The notes below the pieces were generated by a model. The model was given only the letters and a program-made list of their open reading frames with translations, was not told the DNA's origin and did not search any database. From an uncultured Shimia sp. (lineage in GTDB: Bacteria > Pseudomonadota > Alphaproteobacteria > Rhodobacterales > Rhodobacteraceae), in NCBI RefSeq assembly GCF_947498095.1, contig NZ_CANMJE010000009.1:62001-126000 (forward strand): DNA of 64,000 nucleotides. The letters run 5' to 3'. The position numbers and the translations under genes were made by a program. Below, in pieces: positions 1 through 10,215 of this stretch. Each line of letters opens with the position of its first letter. The stretch's first letter is position 1.

Positions 1-64
1 CGTTGCGCAAATCCCGGAACCACTTCGAGGCCCGTTCCTTTTCAGATTGCATTTGTTCGCTCAT
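1..64 (-). CDS. hemF: Coproporphyrinogen III oxidase, aerobic (HemF), N-terminus only, truncated by window edge
   Basis: Reverse-strand ATG at 64; translates MSEQMQSEKERASKWFRDLRN..., resembling HemF N-termini. Only 21 codons visible. Confidence 0.5.
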   Translation of the reverse strand, partial: MSEQMQSEKERASKWFRDLRN

Positions 65-135
65 TGCACCCTCCCTGAATTGGCTGGACTTGCCTAGCAG
101 GGCCGCCGCGCGCGCGCCAGAGACATATCGTCCGT

Positions 136-936
136 CTAGTGTGCGGGCGCAGACACCGGGTCAAGGAGAGTTCGACCACCGTCCAACGTCAGAACCTGCC
201 CAGTCATGAAACCAGACCCTTCCGACGCAAGGTACTGCACAGCATCCGCCAGTTCTCCCGCAGCGGCGATGCGCCCCATCGGCGTCTTGGCCTCAATTTG
301 CGCGCGGTAGTCGTCGTTGTCTTTCAGCACATCCTGCAGGCTGGCGGACATCACAGAACCAAAGGCCACGGCATTCACTCGGATGCGATGCGGTGCCAAG
401 GCCACAGCCAAAGACCGCGTCATCTGATCCACTGCAGCCGTGGAAATAGAGAATGCCATCAGGTCAGGGTGGGTCCGGCGCGATGCAATGGATGAAAGGT
501 TCACGATAGAGCCAACCTGCCCCTCTTCCTGTCCCTCAGCCTGTTTGATCATGCGTTTGGCAACATATTGCGACAGACGCAGCGCAGTCATGAGGTTTTG
601 GTTCATCATGGTCTCAACCGCGCGATCCTCTGGGTCGAGAACGTCTGAACGGATCACCTGCCTGCAACCGTTGACCAGAATGTCGACGTTTTCAAAGGCA
701 TCAATTGTAGCGGACAGTAGGTTGGCGATAGACAAGCGCTCGCGCAGATCGCCTGCGAAGTACCGCACATTAGCATCGTCACGGTTTTCGCCCAATTCGT
801 CGATCAAACGGCTTTCGTCAATATCAGCGAACATGACATTGGCACCATGGTCCGCGAAGTGGCGCGCCACAGCCCGGCCGATACCGTTTGCGGCGCCGGT
901 CACGATTGCGGTTTTTCCTGCGATCGAAAATGACAT
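136..936 (-). CDS. SDR family NAD(P)-dependent oxidoreductase
   Basis: 266 aa ORF; TGAANGIG Rossmann motif, NLSSIAS catalytic Ser region, C-terminal GQVLTLDGG. Confidence 0.9.
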   Translation of the reverse strand: MSFSIAGKTAIVTGAANGIGRAVARHFADHGANVMFADIDESRLIDELGENRDDANVRYFAGDLRERLSIANLLSATIDAFENVDILVNGCRQVIRSDVLDPEDRAVETMMNQNLMTALRLSQYVAKRMIKQAEGQEEGQVGSIVNLSSIASRRTHPDLMAFSISTAAVDQMTRSLAVALAPHRIRVNAVAFGSVMSASLQDVLKDNDDYRAQIEAKTPMGRIAAAGELADAVQYLASEGSGFMTGQVLTLDGGRTLLDPVSAPAH

Positions 937-987
937 GGATTGTCTCCAGTGATTCTAGCCGCGTTTCCTGCGGCAGGTTACGCGGTC

Positions 988-1971
988 TTAACGCCTAGCG
1001 CGAGCAGGCCGAGTGGCGTGTAGAATTTTGAACCGATTGTCGCCGGCGACTTCTTCCACTTTGGCAAACTGCGCCGAGAGGGTGGTCTCGTAGGGCAAGT
1101 GTCGGTTGGCCACCATCCAGAGCTGGCCTGTCGGCGCCAACATGCGCGATGCTGCCGTGATAAAGGCCGCACCCAATGATGGGTCTGCCGTACGTCCGGT
1201 ATGAAAAGGCGGGTTCATCACCACGGTGTCCATGCGTGCGCGCGGTTCCCATGTTGTGACGTCAGCCCAAAAAAATCGGGCGCGTTCATCCGTGACGTTT
1301 TGTTTGGCACAGTCCAGCGCAGTGTGATCCGCCTCGATCAAATACAGGGTCTCGACTGTCGGCCGCTTGAGAATATCAACCGAAAGATACCCCCACCCGG
1401 CCCCGAGGTCGGAAACATTGCGTCCAAGGTTTTCGGGCAGAGCGTTAACCAATGCGCGCGACGCAGGGTCGATACCATCGGCTGAGAACACACCGGCACG
1501 GGTCACAAGCCCGTCTTCGATCTTTGTCACATCCGGCGCCTGCCAGTCAGCAAAGTCGCCTCCGCGAAACCAGAACAGCTTACCATGCGCCTTGGAGACG
1601 GTTCCTGAGAGATCCGCTTTCTTGCGGCAATCTTTTATCAAGCTTTCCGCGCCTTCGGTTTTCTGGCCGTCCACAATCACGAGGTCTGCACAAGCCACGG
1701 CACGTGCAATCAAATCGCGGGCCTGGGCTTTGGCCCGTGGCAAACAGACGATGGCAGCAGAATAGTCACCTTCTTCTTCAACCACGCATTTGAACCCACT
1801 TCGGGCAAATGCTGTGTGATCGGGAAAGAGCGGCTGGACAACATCACATCTGTCTTTGGGCAAGGCAGACAGATCATAGCCGATGCGCGGTGCGAAAACC
1901 GCAAACCGACCCTCGTCAGGCAATTCGAGGCCGTGCTCTTGGACGGCCAGTGTAAGGCGGGAAACAGACAT
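988..1971 (-). CDS. Class I SAM-dependent methyltransferase, RsmC/RlmG-like
   Basis: 327 aa; SDLGAGWGYLSVDIL SAM motif and VVMNPPFHTGR (NPPF) motif typical of m2G rRNA methyltransferases. Confidence 0.85.
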   Translation of the reverse strand: MSVSRLTLAVQEHGLELPDEGRFAVFAPRIGYDLSALPKDRCDVVQPLFPDHTAFARSGFKCVVEEEGDYSAAIVCLPRAKAQARDLIARAVACADLVIVDGQKTEGAESLIKDCRKKADLSGTVSKAHGKLFWFRGGDFADWQAPDVTKIEDGLVTRAGVFSADGIDPASRALVNALPENLGRNVSDLGAGWGYLSVDILKRPTVETLYLIEADHTALDCAKQNVTDERARFFWADVTTWEPRARMDTVVMNPPFHTGRTADPSLGAAFITAASRMLAPTGQLWMVANRHLPYETTLSAQFAKVEEVAGDNRFKILHATRPARARR

Positions 1972-2003
1972 AAATGATGTAATGGCATCTCAGGGCTGAG
2001 ACG

Positions 2004-2348
2004 TCATTCCTTTTCCATCGTGCATTGCAGGGGATGCTGGTGACGCCGGGCAAAATCCATCACCTGCGTCACCTTGGTTTCGGCGATTTCGTGACTGAAC
2101 ACACCCACAACGGCAACGCCCTTTTTGTGAACTGTCAGCATAATCTCAAAAGACTGCGCATGGGTCAGGCCAAAAAACCGCTCGAGAATGTGCACGACAA
2201 ACTCCATCGGTGTGTAGTCGTCGTTCAGCAACAGCACCTTGTAGAGCGGCGGACGTTTCGTTCGCGCACGGGTCTGAACCGCGATTCCGACATCGCTGTC
2301 ATCGTCATCTCCGACGGACATATGGAAGGGGTGGTGGCTCATGTACAA
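2004..2348 (-). CDS. clpS: ATP-dependent Clp protease adaptor ClpS
   Basis: 114 aa; [24 protein letters not shown] ... [13 protein letters not shown], canonical ClpS. Confidence 0.96.
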   Translation of the reverse strand: MYMSHHPFHMSVGDDDDSDVGIAVQTRARTKRPPLYKVLLLNDDYTPMEFVVHILERFFGLTHAQSFEIMLTVHKKGVAVVGVFSHEIAETKVTQVMDFARRHQHPLQCTMEKE

Positions 2349-2438
2349 TCAATGCGTTCCGGATTTCGTCTTGGGAGGTTTATATAACCTGTCCTGAGCG
2401 TTAGAAAAGAGCCTCGGGCGACATTATCGAGGCGTGGA

Positions 2439-3140
2439 ATGGTAAAATCCCTCACAACAATCGGTTTCGATGCGGACGACACGCTCTGGCACAACGAGCG
2501 GTTCTTTCGCATCACGCAAGAACGCTTTGCCGAGTTGTTAGCAGATTTTGTGCCGCAAGATCATCTGGAAGAACGTCTGCTTGAAGCCGAAAAACGTAAT
2601 GTTGGTCACTATGGCTTCGGCATCAAGGGCTTTGTCCTGTCGATGATTGAAACAGCCATCGAGGTCACAGAAGAGCGGGTGCCAGCAGCGGTCATCGCGG
2701 AGTTAATGCAGGCGGGACGCGAGATGTTGCGTCACCCGATTGAATTGCTGCCGCATGTCCGGGAAACAGTCGAAGCACTTTCGAACAGCCATCACCTGAT
2801 CCTCATCACCAAGGGAGATCTGTTGGACCAGGAACGCAAGCTGGCGCAATCTGGCCTGGGCGAGATGTTCGACTGGGTTGAAATCGTCTCGCACAAAACG
2901 CCTGAGGTCTATGCAACGACGTTTGAGCGTCATGGAGATGGGGCCGCGCGGGCCATGATGGTCGGTAACTCCATGCGCTCGGATGTCGTGCCAGCCATCG
3001 ATGCTGGCAGTTGGGGAGTCTATGTTCCTCATGGTCTGGTCTGGGAGTTGGAAAAAGCCGAGAAACCAGAAGACCATTCACGTTACGTGGAAATTCAAGC
3101 CCTTGATGCCCTGCCCGATCTCGTCAAAGTGATCGGGTGA
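2439..3140 (+). CDS. HAD family hydrolase
   Basis: 233 aa; GFDADDTLWHNE motif I, ITKGD motif II, VGNSMRSDV motif IV. Confidence 0.9.
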   Translation: MVKSLTTIGFDADDTLWHNERFFRITQERFAELLADFVPQDHLEERLLEAEKRNVGHYGFGIKGFVLSMIETAIEVTEERVPAAVIAELMQAGREMLRHPIELLPHVRETVEALSNSHHLILITKGDLLDQERKLAQSGLGEMFDWVEIVSHKTPEVYATTFERHGDGAARAMMVGNSMRSDVVPAIDAGSWGVYVPHGLVWELEKAEKPEDHSRYVEIQALDALPDLVKVIG

Positions 3141-3345
3141 TCAACGGTTTTCTGCAAGCACAAAGCTCAGTTTAGTGTCTGCTGGACTCACGGCATCTAC
3201 ATGTTGGTTGTCGTTGCAGCCACGCCCGTCAAGTCTGCTGAATTCTTAGACTTTATTCGTGTCCCACTCTGTGCTAGCGTAGAACCAACAAAATGATCCG
3301 ACCGGGAAAACTCGGCGGGCTTGAGGCAGAAAAGGCAGTATCCAC

Positions 3346-4710
3346 GTGAAGGTTCGGCATCCCAAGCCGGCCCGACTTGGGCTTTATGTTCTGGCAGCTA
3401 TCTGGCTGTTGGTCATCGTCCCATTGTCGGCAGCCGCAGCGCCCTATGCGGCGATGGTCGTGGACGCAAGGTCCGGCGAAGTTTTGCACTCGCGCAATGC
3501 CGATACGCGTCTTCATCCAGCCTCATTGACCAAAATGATGACGCTCTACATCGCCTTTGAGGCGGTGAAGAACGGCGAGATATCGTTGGATACCAAGGTG
3601 CGCATCTCAAAGAACGCAGCTGCTGAACCGCCTTCGAAACTGGGGCTCGCGTCCGGGCAACGCATTAAACTTCGGTATTTGATCCGCGCAGCCGCTGTAA
3701 AGTCAGCCAATGACGCGGCAACCGCGATTGGTGAGGCAATCTCGGGCTCGGAAGCGGCGTTCGCGCGGCGCATGAACCGGACTGCGCGGGCGTTGGGCAT
3801 GACAAACACGACGTTCAAGAACGCGCATGGTCTGACCGAATCCGGGCATTTGTCGACCGCGCGTGACATGACCACGTTGGGTCGTCACATGCTCTACGAC
3901 TATCCCGAGTATTATAACCTTTTCTCACGTCGCTCGACCGATGCGGGCATCAAGACAGTCTCTAACACCAACCGACGTCTTCTGGACGCCTACCGCGGTG
4001 CCGACGGCATCAAGACCGGCTATACCCGTGCTGCGGGGTTCAACCTTGTGGCGTCAGCCGAACGCGGCAATGAACGCGTGATCGCAACCGTATTTGGTGG
4101 ACGTTCGACCGCTTCGCGCAACGCCAAAGTTGCGGAACTTCTTGACCTTGGGTTCCGTCGCGCGCCAAGCCGTGTCGCGGTCAGCAAACCTAAGGCGCCC
4201 GACTATACCGGCGCAGGTGCTTCGGGCAAAACAATCCGTGTCAGCGGCGCAGTTAAGACAAGTCTGCGGCCACGGCTCCGGCCACGCTCAATGGAGCCAG
4301 CGTCGCAACCTGTCGTGATCGCTGCAGCCGCGGTCATTGAGACCGACATTCAGAACGCTTTGGTTCAGGCCCAGGTCACGCGAACAGAGCAAAGTGACAC
4401 CAGCATTGATTTGACCCAACCCAGCCCAAAACCCGAGACGCCTCAAGTGGTGACACGAGTTTCGACCTCTGGCGGACGTCACTGGGGGATCAATGTCGGC
4501 CAGTACAACAGTCGATATGCAGCTGAGAAAGTTCTGCTGAAAACCGCACTGGCAGAGATGTCCACATTGGACGGGTCCCTGCGCAAAGTGGTGAAAAGCT
4601 CTCGCGGATTTGAGGCCAACTTTGTCGGATTGTCCCAGGAAACGGCTGATCTTGCATGTCGCAGGCTAAAAGCACGACAGATTGCCTGTCAGACGATCGG
4701 TCCATCCTGA
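3346..4710 (+). CDS. D-alanyl-D-alanine carboxypeptidase with C-terminal SPOR domain
   Basis: 454 aa (GTG start); SLTKMM (SxxK), SAND (SxN), KTG motifs; C-terminal SPOR-like repeat (WGINVGQYNSRYAAEKVL). Confidence 0.93.
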   Translation: MKVRHPKPARLGLYVLAAIWLLVIVPLSAAAAPYAAMVVDARSGEVLHSRNADTRLHPASLTKMMTLYIAFEAVKNGEISLDTKVRISKNAAAEPPSKLGLASGQRIKLRYLIRAAAVKSANDAATAIGEAISGSEAAFARRMNRTARALGMTNTTFKNAHGLTESGHLSTARDMTTLGRHMLYDYPEYYNLFSRRSTDAGIKTVSNTNRRLLDAYRGADGIKTGYTRAAGFNLVASAERGNERVIATVFGGRSTASRNAKVAELLDLGFRRAPSRVAVSKPKAPDYTGAGASGKTIRVSGAVKTSLRPRLRPRSMEPASQPVVIAAAAVIETDIQNALVQAQVTRTEQSDTSIDLTQPSPKPETPQVVTRVSTSGGRHWGINVGQYNSRYAAEKVLLKTALAEMSTLDGSLRKVVKSSRGFEANFVGLSQETADLACRRLKARQIACQTIGPS

Positions 4711-4749
4711 CGGTTGCACACGATCCTCGGCTGGTCCAAAACGGACGAC

Positions 4750-5439
4750 ATGGATAATCTTGTACTTCCCAGCCCCGCCCCGGTTCTATTGCCCGTTTCA
4801 AACAGCGATGCCCTGTTCCCTGTGCGCCGCATTTTCTGTGTCGGCCGAAACTATGCGGAACATGCCCGCGAAATGGGTTTGGACCCGGAAAAGAAAAAGC
4901 CCTTCTTCTTCAACAAGCCCGCTGACTGCGCGATCCCGTCTGGGCGTACAAATCCATTTCCCGTAGCCACAGAAAATCTGCATCACGAGGCCGAACTGGT
5001 CGTCGCAATCGGCACTGGTGGCAGCGATATCGCGGTGAAGGACACAGGCCGTCACATCTGGGGCTATGCGGCGGGCAACGACCTGACGCGGCGCGATTTG
5101 CAGGCCCAGGCCAAAGAAGACCGCCGCCCGTGGTGTATGGCCAAGGGCTTTGACAATTCCGCAGTGATTGGCCCCTTAAAACCAGCCTCGGATTACACAG
5201 ACATGACCCAAGGGGCGATCCGCTGTCTTGTGAACGGGGATACCCGTCAGGATGGTGATCTCAGCGAAATGATCTGGCCCACAGCCAATATCATCTCGTT
5301 TCTGTCTGGCTTTGTGACCCTGCAACCGGGTGACCTGATCATGACGGGCACGCCCGCAGGTGTCGGCCCGTTGAACCGCGGTGAAACATGTACGATTTCC
5401 ATTGAAGGGCTGGAACCGGCAACAGTCACCTTTGACTAA
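4750..5439 (+). CDS. Fumarylacetoacetate hydrolase family protein
   Basis: IFCVGRNYAEHAREMG, HHEAELVVAIG, GDLIMTGTPAGVGPL motifs; start placed at internal ATG (MDNLVLPS). Confidence 0.92.
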   Translation: MDNLVLPSPAPVLLPVSNSDALFPVRRIFCVGRNYAEHAREMGLDPEKKKPFFFNKPADCAIPSGRTNPFPVATENLHHEAELVVAIGTGGSDIAVKDTGRHIWGYAAGNDLTRRDLQAQAKEDRRPWCMAKGFDNSAVIGPLKPASDYTDMTQGAIRCLVNGDTRQDGDLSEMIWPTANIISFLSGFVTLQPGDLIMTGTPAGVGPLNRGETCTISIEGLEPATVTFD

Positions 5440-5479
5440 GTCCGGTCTGCGCACACAGAGGGCAGGATGAACTGCGCCA

Positions 5480-5638
5480 CTAGGGCTTGGGGTGGTCGTC
5501 CCACTCATCGCTCAGGATACGCTGTGCGTCCCCTTCGGGATCATCATACTGGTTGGTGCGCACAGTGAAGATAAACGCCAAGAGCCCGATCCCCCCGAGG
5601 ATCAATGAAATCGGGATCAGATAGGCAAGGACTTCCAT
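5480..5638 (-). CDS. ccoS: cbb3-type cytochrome oxidase assembly protein CcoS (52 aa; below the ORF-track size cut-off)
   Basis: Read directly: MEVLAYLIPISLILGGIGLLAFIFTVRTNQYDDPEGDAQRILSDEWDDHPKP; lies immediately downstream of ccoI. Confidence 0.92.
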   Translation of the reverse strand: MEVLAYLIPISLILGGIGLLAFIFTVRTNQYDDPEGDAQRILSDEWDDHPKP

Positions 5639-5644
5639 AACTGT

Positions 5645-7828
5645 CTACCTCAGTCGTAGCGCATTCAGCGAGACAGTAATCGAAGAGGACGACATCGCCA
5701 ATGCGGCAATCAAGGGCGTTGCCAATCCAGCAACGGCCAAGGGCACCGCGATAATGTTGTAAACCGTGGCGATCCGAAAGTTTTCCTTGATGCGCTTGGT
5801 TGCGGCGCGGGCAGTGGCGAGCGCATCTGCGATGGGGCTGAGATCGCTGCCCAAAAGGACGATGTCTGAGGCAACCCGGGCCGCATCCAATGCAGACGCG
5901 GGTGAGATCGACACATGTGCCGCAGCCAATGCGGCCGTGTCATTCAACCCGTCACCCACCATAAGAACATGGCGCCCCTGTTCGGACAGCTCCTGGACCT
6001 TGGCGGCCTTGTCTTCTGGCAATGCCTCGGCAACCCATTTCGTGATGTTCAAGCGGTTGGCCAGCGTTTCTACCGCGCCTGCACTGTCACCGGAAATCAG
6101 CATGACGTCCTTGCCATCCTCGATCAGCGCCTGCACAGACTCTTCTGCGCCGTCCCGCAAGGTGTCAGAGAAGGTAAATGCCTGTGACCGCCCTTCGAAG
6201 GACAGGAAGGCCGAGGTTTGGGCCAAGGCTTGCGCACCCACCCAACCGGCACGCCCGAGACGCACCAGCTTACCGTTCAGTTTCCCTTGGGTTCCAAAAC
6301 CGGGAACCTCTTCGATATCACTCAGCTTGGCCGGGCGAATGCCAGCCTCACGCGCCGCATCACTCAGAGCCATGCTCAAAGGATGCGAAGACCCCATTGC
6401 GAGCGCCAGACCCACGGCGAGATCTTCTCGCGAAAAGTCATCAAGGTTAGTGAGTTGCGGGGTTCCGGCGGTCAGGGTCCCGGTTTTGTCAAAAACAACC
6501 GTGTCGACCTGAGCCAAACGTTCAAGTGCCGTGGAATGCTTGATCAGCATGCCCTTGCGGAACAAACGGCCCGACGCCGCCGTGGTCACGGCAGGGACGG
6601 CAAGCCCCAAGGCACAAGGGCAGGTGATTATTAAAACGGCTGCGGCGATGTTCAGCGCGGTCCGCAGATCGAACGTGTAGAGATACCATCCTAGAAACGC
6701 CAAAGCTGAGAGAATGTGTACGCCGGGCGCATAAAGTTTGGCGGCGCTGTCGGCCAGCGACGTATAGCGCGACCGACCAGATTCCGCGATCGCCACCAGA
6801 TCCGCCATGCGATGCAGGCTGGTTTCTTCGCCTACAGCTGTGGCCCGGATGACCAGCGGCCCCGTCAGGTTCACTTCACCCGCACTGACACCAAGACCGG
6901 GTTCGGCATAAACCGGGACGGTTTCTCCAGTCAAAAGTGAGCGATCCAGTTCCGATTGCCCTTCGACAATCTCACCATCCACGGGCATACGCCCGCCGGG
7001 GCGCACCAGTACCAAATCACCAAGTGCGAGGTCTCGTACCTGCACAGTGTCTTCTTCCCCGTCCACAATGCGTGTGGCCCGAGGCACTTCCAACGCGGCC
7101 AGCTCTTCAGCTGCCGACCTAGCCACCGCACGGGTGCGGTAATCAAGATAGCGTCCGGCCAGCAAAAAGAACACAAGCGTCAGAGCCGCGTCAAAGTAGG
7201 CATGTTCGCCCGACAGCATGGTCTCCCAAAGCGATGTCGCTACGGCGAGCACAATGGCCAGGACGATTGGCACATCCATGTTCAGGCGCTTGTTCTTCAG
7301 CGCAGACCACGCGTTCACGTAAAACGGCTTGCCTGAAAACACGATTGTCGGCAGGGCAATCGCCGCCGAAATCCAGTGGAACATGTCGCGTGTGGCCGCC
7401 TCGGCACCGGACCAGACCGACACCGACAGCAACATGACATTCATCGACGCGAAACCGGCCACGGCCAGCCGCATCAAGAGATCGCGGCCAGCGCGGTCGT
7501 TTTGCGTCGAAGACAGCGTCCCTGCGTCCAGCTCATGCGCTTCGTAGCCAATGGCTTCAAGCGCGCCGACAAGATCTTCGGCAGTAACGTCTTGTTCCGC
7601 TTCAACCGTGGCCCGCTTGAGGGTCAGGTTCACGCGCGCCGATTTGACACCCGGCTGCGCGCTGAGTTCACGCTCAACCGCTGAAATGCATGCCGCACAG
7701 TGGATCGTGGGCAGCGACAAGGCCAGACGCGCATCTTTTTGCGCGGCCTGTTCCGCCAGCGCTTCGGCGGCGGGGGCCGCATCGCATGCCGGGCAGGCCG
7801 ACGCGTTGGGGCGCATCGCAGCGGTCAT
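5645..7828 (-). CDS. ccoI: Copper-translocating P-type ATPase (CcoI/FixI)
   Basis: 727 aa; N-terminal HMA, CPC (ITCPCALGLAVP), DKTGT, MVGDGLNDTAAL; located in a ccoGHIS cluster. Confidence 0.95.
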   Translation of the reverse strand: MTAAMRPNASACPACDAAPAAEALAEQAAQKDARLALSLPTIHCAACISAVERELSAQPGVKSARVNLTLKRATVEAEQDVTAEDLVGALEAIGYEAHELDAGTLSSTQNDRAGRDLLMRLAVAGFASMNVMLLSVSVWSGAEAATRDMFHWISAAIALPTIVFSGKPFYVNAWSALKNKRLNMDVPIVLAIVLAVATSLWETMLSGEHAYFDAALTLVFFLLAGRYLDYRTRAVARSAAEELAALEVPRATRIVDGEEDTVQVRDLALGDLVLVRPGGRMPVDGEIVEGQSELDRSLLTGETVPVYAEPGLGVSAGEVNLTGPLVIRATAVGEETSLHRMADLVAIAESGRSRYTSLADSAAKLYAPGVHILSALAFLGWYLYTFDLRTALNIAAAVLIITCPCALGLAVPAVTTAASGRLFRKGMLIKHSTALERLAQVDTVVFDKTGTLTAGTPQLTNLDDFSREDLAVGLALAMGSSHPLSMALSDAAREAGIRPAKLSDIEEVPGFGTQGKLNGKLVRLGRAGWVGAQALAQTSAFLSFEGRSQAFTFSDTLRDGAEESVQALIEDGKDVMLISGDSAGAVETLANRLNITKWVAEALPEDKAAKVQELSEQGRHVLMVGDGLNDTAALAAAHVSISPASALDAARVASDIVLLGSDLSPIADALATARAATKRIKENFRIATVYNIIAVPLAVAGLATPLIAALAMSSSSITVSLNALRLR

Positions 7829-7831
7829 GGA

Positions 7832-8296
7832 TCAGCCTTTGACGTGCAGCACGACGCGCTGCATGAACTCGGTCCCGTCCGCGGCCACGGCCTTCATGCG
7901 GATGTTCCAATTGCCGTCCGACAATTCGACAGGGGCAACATAGGCCGTCCCATCAAACTGAAAGGCCGGGTGCGAGTCGTCTTTGATATGTGTAGGGCGG
8001 CCTAGAATTGCCTCGAGCGAGGTGACCTCCACAGGCCGGCCCTGTTCGTCGGTGATCGACAAAACCAGCAAGCCTCCGGCATGGCGCGCGTCAACGGTCC
8101 ATCCCAACTCGCTCTGAGCGGCGCGGCGGTCGTCAAACTCTTGGCTGGCGACGTAAGAGTTCTTAACCTCAAGACCCGGGAAGGTTTTGACCGCCGAGTA
8201 GGCCAACACAAGGTTAACCGTGATAATCACAGCAAACGCGCTGACGAATAGGATGGCCGCATGCCGACCTGTAAACTGACGTTGAGCCATTGTCAT
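7832..8296 (-). CDS. ccoH: FixH/CcoH family protein
   Basis: 154 aa; N-terminal TM and FixH-like domain between ccoG and ccoI. Confidence 0.9.
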   Translation of the reverse strand: MTMAQRQFTGRHAAILFVSAFAVIITVNLVLAYSAVKTFPGLEVKNSYVASQEFDDRRAAQSELGWTVDARHAGGLLVLSITDEQGRPVEVTSLEAILGRPTHIKDDSHPAFQFDGTAYVAPVELSDGNWNIRMKAVAADGTEFMQRVVLHVKG

Positions 8297-9732
8297 CGCG
8301 CCTTTCCATTAAATACAGTGTCTTTATACACCCGATCGCCGTTTGTCGCATCTTCGACCCAAATACGGAACTCTGTGCGATTGCCTTCGGCAGGGACAGA
8401 CCCGTTCGGAGCCAGGACATAGACACGTTGCAGCTTCATTTGGTCGGCAGGAACCATAACGGTGCTTTCCGGTGTCCCTTCGAGCTCTACGCGCATGGTC
8501 GGATCGCCCTTGATCGAAATGGTGAAGGGCCGGTCATCTCCGTGCTTGTTGCGCAAGCGTACCTCGTAGGTGTTTCGGATCGTGCCATCAGACAAGGTTA
8601 CAAAGACCGGATTGCGTACAGGAGCAACGGTCAGATCTATGTCGGTCCGCATGAACAGGGCAACGACCAGCAGGATGCCCACCAACGACCACAGAGCGGT
8701 GTAGAGGATCGTGCGCGGCCGCAGGAAGTGATGCTTCCAGATACTGCGCGGTGGGTTCCCGGCGGTTTCATAGGCCTCGTCTCCGACGGCCAGATAGTCG
8801 ACCAAACCACGCGGTTTGCCGATTTTCTCCATCATCTCGTCACAAGCGTCGATACAGAGGGCGCAGGTAATGCACTCGAGCTGCTGGCCGTCACGAATGT
8901 CGATACCAACCGGGCAGACGTTCACACAGGCCATGCAATCAATACAGTCACCAAGTTCTGAATCAGTGGTGCGTTTACCTTTGCCGCGCGGCTCGCCACG
9001 CCATTCGCGGTATCCGACGGTCAGGGTTTCTTCGTCCATCATGGCGGCCTGGATACGCGGCCACGGACAGGCATAGATACAAATCTGTTCGCGAGCGATT
9101 GCCCCGAAGAACACGGTGGTAAAGGTCATGACCGCAATTGTGGTGTAGGCAATTGGATGCGCCGTGCCAAACACAAGATCTTGCAAGAGTTGCGGGGCGT
9201 CCGTGAAGTAGAACACCCAGGCGCCACCCGTCGCGAGACCGATCAAGACCCAGGTTATGTATTTAGTTAAACGTAGTCTGACTTTTCGGAAGTCCCACTT
9301 TTTCTGTCGATGTAGCCGCAAACGCGCGTTTCGGTCACCCTCAATCCACCGTTCAACCAGAATGAACAAATCGGTCCAGACCGTCTGCGGGCAGGCATAG
9401 CCGCACCACACACGCCCCAAGGCCGAGGTGAACAGGAAGAGGCCCAGCCCCGCCATAATCAAAAGACCTGCAACAAAGTAGAATTCGTGCGGCCAAATCT
9501 CGATCATGAAGAAAAAGAAGCGACGGTTGGCGATATCGACCAAAACGGCCTGATCAGGCAGGCTGGGCCCGCGATCCCAACGAATCCATGGGGTCAGGTA
9601 ATAAATACCTAACGTGACCGCCATAATAATCCATTTAAGGTTACGAAATTTGCCACTTACGCGTTTGGGAAAAATAGGCTCCCGGGCGGCGTAAAGCCCC
9701 GGTTCTTGGTCACTGGCGTTCACAGGAATCAC
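8293..9732 (-). CDS. ccoG: Cytochrome c oxidase accessory protein CcoG
   Basis: 479 aa polyferredoxin-like; WCGYACPQTVWTD, CIDCMACVNVCPVGIDIRDGQQLECITCALCIDACD. Confidence 0.95.
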   Translation of the reverse strand: MIPVNASDQEPGLYAAREPIFPKRVSGKFRNLKWIIMAVTLGIYYLTPWIRWDRGPSLPDQAVLVDIANRRFFFFMIEIWPHEFYFVAGLLIMAGLGLFLFTSALGRVWCGYACPQTVWTDLFILVERWIEGDRNARLRLHRQKKWDFRKVRLRLTKYITWVLIGLATGGAWVFYFTDAPQLLQDLVFGTAHPIAYTTIAVMTFTTVFFGAIAREQICIYACPWPRIQAAMMDEETLTVGYREWRGEPRGKGKRTTDSELGDCIDCMACVNVCPVGIDIRDGQQLECITCALCIDACDEMMEKIGKPRGLVDYLAVGDEAYETAGNPPRSIWKHHFLRPRTILYTALWSLVGILLVVALFMRTDIDLTVAPVRNPVFVTLSDGTIRNTYEVRLRNKHGDDRPFTISIKGDPTMRVELEGTPESTVMVPADQMKLQRVYVLAPNGSVPAEGNRTEFRIWVEDATNGDRVYKDTVFNGKAR

Positions 9733-9784
9733 TCACGGAATTGATGCGTCTATTTCCTTTTGGCTTGCTGGCAGCCCCAAGACA

Positions 9785-9798
9785 TTGATTTGGGTCAA
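9785..9798. promoter_or_regulatory. FNR/FnrL box upstream of ccoG
   Basis: TTGATTTGGGTCAA (TTGAY-N4-RTCAA), centred about 59 bp upstream of the ccoG start. Confidence 0.85.
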
Positions 9799-10123
9799 AT
9801 TCTACATCTTCAATGTAGGTTTCAAGGCATTTCATGTGCGATTTTTAGAATATTATGTGGCCCATCGCGAGGCTTTGCCTGGTTGGCCAACCCAGACTAC
9901 AGGCACCAGACCACAGGCAAATGCCAGTTGCAAGAAAAGGTGTTTTTGATATGCTGGTTTTAGTAAGTGTCGGCTTTCCAGGAAACGCGCGAACAGGACG
10001 GAAAGCCGACACCTTTGCTCAACGACTTGCGCCGTGGGCAACCTTGCGACCCCCAAAGCTCCAGAAACTGGCACCAAGTGGGTCTGTTCCCCTTAAGTGT
10101 TTCCGATTTCCGTCAATCGGCCT

Positions 10124-10137
10124 TTGACCCAGATCAA
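10124..10137. promoter_or_regulatory. Orphan FNR/FnrL box in the ccoP-ccoG intergenic region
   Basis: TTGACCCAGATCAA; exact reverse complement of the fnrL/hemN box TTGATCTGGGTCAA at 15565-15578. Confidence 0.8.
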
Positions 10138-10215
10138 ACCATGATGATTATTTGGGCATTCAAGGCAATTACAGTGTTTTTTTAAAGGTCGGTACTTCCA
10201 CTCTGGACCAAACGT

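Noticed and set aside
5766-6512. 248-aa + strand ORF (and neighbours) over ccoI
   Set aside because: Antisense shadow of the P-type ATPase; Ser/Ala/Arg-rich without family motifs.
9853-10185. Small ORFs (74, 90, 72 aa) in the ccoP-ccoG gap
   Set aside because: No RBS or family motif; coding on several frames at once is typical of GC-rich noncoding sequence. The gap is better explained by regulatory elements.
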